A stretch of 64,000 nt of DNA from Daphnia pulex (taxonomy: Eukaryota > Arthropoda > Branchiopoda > Diplostraca > Daphniidae): positions 9,151,482-9,215,481 of the forward strand of contig NC_060028.1 of assembly GCF_021134715.1 (NCBI RefSeq), given 5' to 3'. Under the pieces are notes generated by a model. It had not been told where the DNA came from. It ran no database searches and saw only the letters and a list, made by a program, of their open reading frames with translations. This document shows positions 58,783 through 64,000 of the stretch, piece by piece. Every line of letters starts with the position of its first letter. Position 1 is the first letter of the stretch. The position numbers and the translations under genes were made by a program.

Positions 58783-58988
58783 TCAGATTGGAACATAGTC
58801 GCCTTTGGGTGTGGAAAAGAGCTGGCCCTTGACCAGTCGACGTTTCAGCTCGGTGACTAATAGCCTTTTCTCCTTCTTGATTTTGGTGAGGATGCCTCGG
58901 TTCTCCTGGGCTCTCCGCGAGAGATAAGGCAGAACTTCATCCACCGGCCCGTAAGGAACGTATTTGTACACCGAATAACCGCTTTGTC
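58783..58988 (-). CDS. slgA: proline dehydrogenase last exon with the substrate-binding Arg pair
   Basis: Begins [16 protein letters not shown] and carries YLSRRAQEN. The two Arg hold the proline carboxylate in the family. The tail ends PKGDYVPI, then TGA at 58783-58785. Confidence 0.95.
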
Positions 58989-61900
58989 CTTTTCAATCAA
59001 AAAGAAACAAAAAGATATTCAATTAATCGATTTAAAAGAAAAGAAAAAGAAATAGCCAACCGAGAGGAAATGAAATTTGGTCGCACATTCCCAGTAATTG
59101 GCCAAAGCAGATAACCTTGTCCTCGGGAGAAATGCCCAATTCTTCCATCCTGCGTGGGGGGGGTGTTACAACAAAGGCAATTTAAACATTAAAAAGGTAA
59201 GAAACAGTTAGGTAAAAGGAGTGTCGAATGAATTGATTATACTTTTTGATTGCGAAACGAACGGTGTCCTCGTTGTGACTGGCGACCATGGCTCCTATGC
59301 GTCTCTCATTAGTCCTGGTTTTCATGTCTTTGATGCGCGTCAGGCACTCGAGCAAAGTCTTCTCGTACATGGCCGTCGTCGCTTCGTAGGTGGGGTTGAT
59401 GGGGTCCTGGTAGCCTAGCGCCGTGGCTCGAGCTCGCTCCTAATTAGAGTTGTAAAGTTAGAAGGCAAAAAAAGCCCCCGCCGGAGAGATCTCTTAAAGA
59501 GGCAATGTAACTTGGATGCAATGCTGCGCTACTTTATTGTTATTTACTATATAGGTACTATACTTGCTCCATGTAAGCTCCGCGAACAAGTTTGGCGCCG
59601 AAATAAAAGTTCTGCCGGTTGGCCTGCTCCAGATCCAGGACGATATTGTTGTAAGTTTCCTTCAGGTAACACTGATACGTGTTGAAGACGATGGCCTGCT
59701 CACCCAATAGTTGTCAAATTTTGATTAATTCATTCACCAAGACAACGACAATTGATTTGTCACAACCTTTTCCTTGTTGTACTTGCGCATCAGCTCCATC
59801 GTCAGACGGGATATGGCCGGTTGGAAATAAGACTGCTCGGCGTCGACCATCACTCGGACGTCCATATCACGTGCCGCCTGTGTGTCAGCAGAGACAATAG
59901 ATTGAACAAAACAGTTTTCAAGGGGGGATAGAATTCTTATCTAACCGAGAAAATGGTGTTCAATCGTCGGAGCATGTTGCAGGCCATCTCTTCCTCCTCG
60001 GGGGACAGGGCTGTTATCAGAGGCTCCATCCTTCCAGTTTGAAGGTTAGGCACTTTGAAGAAATCGTTCAACAGGATATTGGCGTCGATCAATCCGCTCC
60101 AAGAAAACAAATGAATCAACCTGACAAATATTTGAATGTTTAATAGGTACTATATATAGGAGAAAGTCAATAATATGTAAATGATACCCTTTTTGATCGT
60201 AGGTCATTTGTTGAAGCCATTTCTTGACAGCCGGATTGTCGGTGAGGATATCGGCCTTTTCGAATCGCTTCTCGAAGATGGCCGGCGATGCGTGCTGTTG
60301 CAGAATGTTGTTGTCGGCAGAGAGGCCAGTCACTTCGGTGAAGTAGCGACGACTGCGGGCAATCACTTCGGACAACTGGAGCTGATTGATTTAAAAATCA
60401 AAACGTTATTGATTCAATTATTTATTCGCTTATTACAATAGTCTTACTAATAATTGTGGTCGACCCAAGGCAGTCATTTTAATGGCCGCAAAGCCCGTGC
60501 TCTTGGTGGTGCCTGGAAAAAAATTACAAAACAGAAATTTGTATCAATTTAAAAATGACTAGATAAAAGTTTCTAAAAATTCCTTAATCATTTACCAGAA
60601 ACGGCTTCAATGCAGCGCAGGAAAATGTCGACATTCTTTTCGCACTGTGCTTCATTGAGATAAAAATATGTCCGGGCCGAGTTAACGTTCTGGCGACGAT
60701 CAGCAAACTCTCGATGGGCGTGATATCTCTTATCTGTATCCAGGGGGAAAAAGAACGAAGCTGATGGACACAGTTGGAAACTGCCGTTAGTTCAAATAAA
60801 ACTTGCAGTTGTTAATGAAGCCAAGCAAAATTTCAATTCAATAACAAGCAATGCGTCTAAACTAAACAAGGCAAGCGACTAGAATTGTATATGTAATACC
60901 TGCTTCTGGAGTGTTGATGGCAGGATCGACTTTAATTACTTTTCGGGAAATAAGAAGAAGAAACAAATTACTGGAATGAACCAAATTAATGAAATAATTT
61001 AATTCTTACCGGCTGGATCGGGGGCTACTGTGGTTGACACGCAAGATCTAGAAATAACGAGAAAACAAAACAAATATCAAACTGTCTGTGGGAATTATAG
61101 GTGAAGGCTACACATGGCTATAAAATCCGATGGGATCATCTGATTCAATATTTTCGTCTCAACTCCGCGGTTGTATAACGACTCGTGACTACATTTCTCT
61201 AAATTTGTACAGCACGTCTAGGCTAAATCTGCTTTCACTTTAACGGTTAATTGATATTCTCCTCTTCTATCACGTGATGAAAACACAACCCTATACGAAC
61301 TTGAAGTCTAAGCTAAATTTCAGAATGTTTTAACCATTTCATTTTAGGCTTTGACGTGACGAGATTCTCGAATTAAGATAATCGCGGATGATTGAGGTCA
61401 TCTATTTGAAAGAAGAAAAAGTCGTCTGTTGCCAATAATTTCCTCGTGAATACAAAATCCCCTACAAGAAAAAAGAAAATTGGCTACCGCCTACCGTCGA
61501 CCTTGGCTCACATTAGTGTATCTGTGCCAAGTTCATTCTATCTGGAATTATTAACTGTTGACGACAAGAGATCCGAGCAAAGTGCATCAACACAATAGGA
61601 GCAGAGAGTCTCTCATCCGGATGTGAGCAGTTTACAAATTCATTTTGGAAAATAAATCACACGAGATATTTATTCTCGATCGAACATGTCTCCTCACGTC
61701 CCATAACTGTAGTCATCAGCCAAGCATCTGACCACATCTGACGTGAAAATAATAAATCTGGAATCTACTAGAATATTTACGTTGCGTACGGCTTTTTTTC
61801 GGAGGCCCGCCTTGGCAACGAACTAGCAACTATTATTAGAAAGTTAAGTTTTTATTTTATTCTTTTTTAAATAAAGAATTGTTTCGGAGGGGGGTAGGAA

Positions 61901-62762
61901 GAAGCCCTGCTTCACTGCACTCTTTTGCGTCATTCGGTGCGTACCAAACTGGAAATGGCGTGATCACGGACCACACCAGACCAAACAACAACAACAAAAA
62001 AGAAATTGTCGCCCGTACCACATAAACCGGTAAACGAAAGAAATAAGCGGATACCGGAATAACTCTAAATTATATAGTTATACAACAATTTGTGTAGATA
62101 AACTTACGCCATTTCCTTTTCGGCGGCCTCCTCTGCACTGATGTCCTCCTCGGCGGAATAGTCCAAAATAGATTTGACTCCGAAGGAACGCATCCGTTGA
62201 ATAGTGGGCATGATATCGGTTTGATTCTCGCCAGCGACGAATTGGCCGTAGAATGTGGCTTTCATCAGTGATTTGAAAAGTCGTTTGCCAAGCAACTTTT
62301 TGCCTATTTTCATTAGCTACAGTAATTCAAAATAAGACAGAATGATATTAACTTCAACGATGAACCAGACGAAAATAGAAACGACTAAACTGCGAATATA
62401 TAATTGACAATTACCTTCATGTTATTTTCGACCAAATAGTTGGAGGAGCAGAGGGTAAACACCAAGTAGGCTCGAAGGACCTGTAAAGTAGTTTTACTGC
62501 GGAAAGCCGCTTCGGCGTTGTCAAAGGACAAATCGAGTGGATCTCGTCGTCCTGATGAGCTAACAGATGGAACAGCTGCTGTTTTGCTGTCATTGTTGAT
62601 GTCCGATTGTCGTTTGTTAATGCCCATACTTAGGGCTGGTGGTGGACTTGCCAGGCCCCGAGTTCCGATCGGAAGTACTTGTGGCCGACCTGGCAATCGA
62701 GTGTTGTGGAGAAATTGAACGCGAGCCCACTGGACACACGACCGGTTCATGGCGGAATACAT
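58783..62762 (-). CDS. slgA: mitochondrial proline dehydrogenase
   Basis: Thirteen exons on the minus strand, 5' to 3': 62415-62762, 62108-62316, 61010-61047, 60900-60938, 60596-60733, 60448-60512, 60188-60381, 59946-60120, 59767-59877, 59564-59695, 59243-59439, 59061-59149, 58783-58988. All junctions keep phase; about 646 aa (634-646 by choice of start). The enzyme oxidises proline to pyrroline-5-carboxylate with FAD and passes electrons to ubiquinone at the inner mitochondrial membrane. Seen: an Arg-rich, Ser-rich N-terminus fit for mitochondrial import, [37 protein letters not shown], the barrel motif KLVRGAY (474-480), [21 protein letters not shown], and the proline-binding YLSRRAQEN (Arg603, Arg604) near the C-terminus. 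Start: ATG 62762 (MYSAMNRS) or ATG 62750. The family matches Drosophila sluggish-A and human PRODH. Confidence 0.96.
59564..59695 (-). CDS. slgA: proline dehydrogenase exon with the KLVRGAY motif
   Basis: 44 codons in phase 0 ([17 protein letters not shown] ... [10 protein letters not shown]). NTYQCYLK and KLVRGAY are hallmark strands of the PRODH TIM barrel that contacts FAD. The donor is CAA|GTATAG. Confidence 0.95.
60900..61047 (-). CDS. slgA: two microexons of proline dehydrogenase (38 and 39 bp)
   Basis: Exons 61010-61047 and 60900-60938 encode a short linker ([25 protein letters not shown]) between the N-terminal region and the barrel. Phases are 2 to 1 and 1 to 1. The linker is variable in the family, so conservation is little help; phase and splice signals are the evidence. 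Confidence 0.75.
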
Positions 62763-62810
62763 CACAAATATGACAAATGTTTGGAAAGGAAAATAATAAG
62801 GAAATGGCTT

Positions 62811-62861
62811 CTACTTCAAGTAGTGATTTTGGGTTTGACCACACTCTACAAAACACCACAT
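62811..62861 (-). CDS. upstream ORF in the proline dehydrogenase 5' UTR
   Basis: ATG at 62861 opens 16 codons (MWCFVECGQTQNHYLK) and stops at TAG 62811-62813, 48 bases before the main start. It lies just downstream of the predicted start site, so ribosomes would meet it first. It could lower translation of the main ORF. Confidence 0.4.
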   Translation of the reverse strand: MWCFVECGQTQNHYLK

Positions 62862-62874
62862 TAAACTGCGCTCG

Positions 62875-62904
62875 GATCTGACTTCGACAGCCGAAATATA
62901 TATA
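62875..62904 (-). promoter_or_regulatory. TATA box and initiator of proline dehydrogenase
   Basis: TATATATA at 62897-62904 (minus strand) is followed 25 bases on by TCAGATC (62881-62875), close to the arthropod initiator TCAKTY. The start would be near 62879, giving a 5' UTR of about 117 bases. Confidence 0.5.
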
Positions 62905-63378
62905 CCTAGCTGTACAGTGTACACTCTCCGGCATATGCACACGACGTGATGTGTCTAAGGCTACGACATCAGCGTCACTTCATGGCCGTCAACACACGGC
63001 TTACGTAATAATTATGGCCCTTCACTGTTGACAAATCTCAAAGTAAAAGATATTCCGTGAAAGCTGATATATTCCCCTTCTCATTGAATCTATTCCCATT
63101 ATCGAAAGAATCTATTTTGCTTATAAAAAGATGATTTGACTATTGTTCGAGTTCTAATAACTTTCCCTAGATGGCGGGAGTATGGCGCACCGAATCCATC
63201 ACAAAAAAAAAGAAAAGAAAAAAAAAGAAAAAAAACGCCACCACCATCTAGCGGTCAAATTTGGAAACTACCCCTAAAAATTTTTTTTTCTCACAAGAAC
63301 ACTACTCACAATTCACTGTGCTGGTATTTCTCATTTCCTTGGCGTTTCACTACAAAATCCTTATATAAATGAAGTGAA
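62905..63378. other. intergenic region upstream of proline dehydrogenase
   Basis: Contains CTAGATGGCGG at 63168-63178 and CCATCTAGCGG at 63243-63253, which suggest promoter or insulator-type elements, plus an A-rich tract near 63203-63236. It may be shared by the leftward proline dehydrogenase gene and a rightward gene. Confidence 0.35.
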
Positions 63379-63606
63379 ATGGTTTTTTTTTTATTTTATT
63401 TTTTTTTTGTGATGGATTCGGCGCGCCATAGTTCTTTGTCTTCTGTCGTTGTTTTCAGACACCTAGTAGAGGAATTTTGTACTGCTTTATTAAATCATGC
63501 TGTGATCTTTTGTCGTCTGCGTTCCTCGTGGCTAGCTTTCACCTCACGTTTCACTGTTTTGTCGGCGGTGTATTGCTCTGTTAATGGTCGAAATATAGAA
63601 AAGTGA
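63379..63606 (+). CDS. possible first exon of a plus-strand gene
   Basis: An open frame with ATG at 63379 and a second at 63412 (MDSARHSSLSSVVVFRHLVE...) runs to TGA at 63606. A possible donor (AAAA|GTGAGA) overlaps its end. The texture is only moderately protein-like. It may be 5' UTR. Confidence 0.2.
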   Translation: MVFFLFYFFFVMDSARHSSLSSVVVFRHLVEEFCTALLNHAVIFCRLRSSWLAFTSRFTVLSAVYCSVNGRNIEK

Positions 63607-63972
63607 GATTGCTTTGATTTTCTTATGACTGTTAGTGAAATATTTTTTATTTAGAATATTTAAAATAGAGAAGAAACAAAAAAGCTGTCATAGTACAGAG
63701 TGCATCAACAATTTTTGAGTAATAACAGCAAGTTGAACATGGCAACTCAAATTGAATGTTGTTTCATTACCTTTCTGTAAAGCTAAATTTATCTTTTTTG
63801 TAGGTTTGTATGTCATTTACTCATTTCTCAAACTGAAAGACATCAACAGGCAATGAGACAGCAGTGAAGCTGCTACATAAATAAGTAGGAAAAGATGCGC
63901 ACAAACATTGGTATGGTAGTTCAGTTTACACACCGAAACTTTTGACACAAACCTTTTCATTCTCAATTTTAG

Positions 63973-64000
63973 ACAAGAATACAAAATTGGCTCGGAATAT
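63973..64000 (+). CDS. possible exon start cut by the window edge
   Basis: A pyrimidine-rich acceptor (TTCTCAATTTTAG) ends at 63972, and the remaining 28 bases are open in all three frames. It could be the next exon of the candidate gene that starts at about 63.4 kb. Too short to identify. Confidence 0.2.

Noticed and set aside
1..64000. CRISPR arrays, phage, viral or bacterial gene clusters
   Set aside because: No regularly spaced repeats, no viral hallmark proteins, and all clear genes are spliced animal genes.

Overview
This window looks like genomic DNA from an arthropod, most probably a crustacean of the Daphnia type. That assignment is inference, resting on short introns (often 50-100 bp), compact multi-exon genes, abundant CA/GA microsatellites and protein families that match insect and crustacean relatives. 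No bacterial, phage, CRISPR or viral signal was seen. I rebuilt the gene models by hand from splice sites and reading-frame phase; every exon junction listed for the four main genes keeps the frame.

Layout: (1) 1-113 holds the 3' end of an unrecognised plus-strand gene. (2) 3613-4494 is a three-exon Hes/hairy-type bHLH repressor with a C-terminal Groucho motif and hairy-type boxes just upstream. (3) 4.5-12.6 kb is an AT-richer zone with little protein coding. It holds a candidate 25-codon spliced small ORF, a candidate spliced noncoding transcript, two tandem duplications, a 385-bp foldback/MITE-like element with a perfect 30-bp palindrome, and some weak minus-strand ORFs. (4) 12616-21634 on the minus strand is a large muscle/cytoskeleton-type gene that I assign to the synaptopodin-2/CHAP-like family. 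It has a string of frame-neutral acidic and Ser/Thr-rich exons upstream and an alternative first exon. (5) 21.8-37.7 kb is a gene desert full of low-complexity DNA, lying between two divergently transcribed genes. (6) 38176-53093 on the plus strand is a 13-exon cGMP-dependent protein kinase of the foraging/PKG I type, with leucine zipper, pseudosubstrate, two cyclic-nucleotide domains and AGC kinase all present. (7) 53.1-58.8 kb is 3' UTR and intergenic DNA. (8) 58783-62762 on the minus strand is a 13-exon mitochondrial proline dehydrogenase with a TATA-type promoter and a small upstream ORF. (9) 62.9-64 kb may contain the first exons of another plus-strand gene.

The genes do not form a pathway or cluster; this is an ordinary metazoan neighbourhood. 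PKG and proline dehydrogenase (the foraging and sluggish-A families in Drosophila) are both known to affect locomotor behaviour there, but their adjacency here is probably chance. I found no convincing new biological system. The most unusual signals are the foldback element, the modular frame-neutral exon string of the synaptopodin-like gene, the His-rich insert next to the PKG pseudosubstrate, and the small-ORF and noncoding-transcript candidates.
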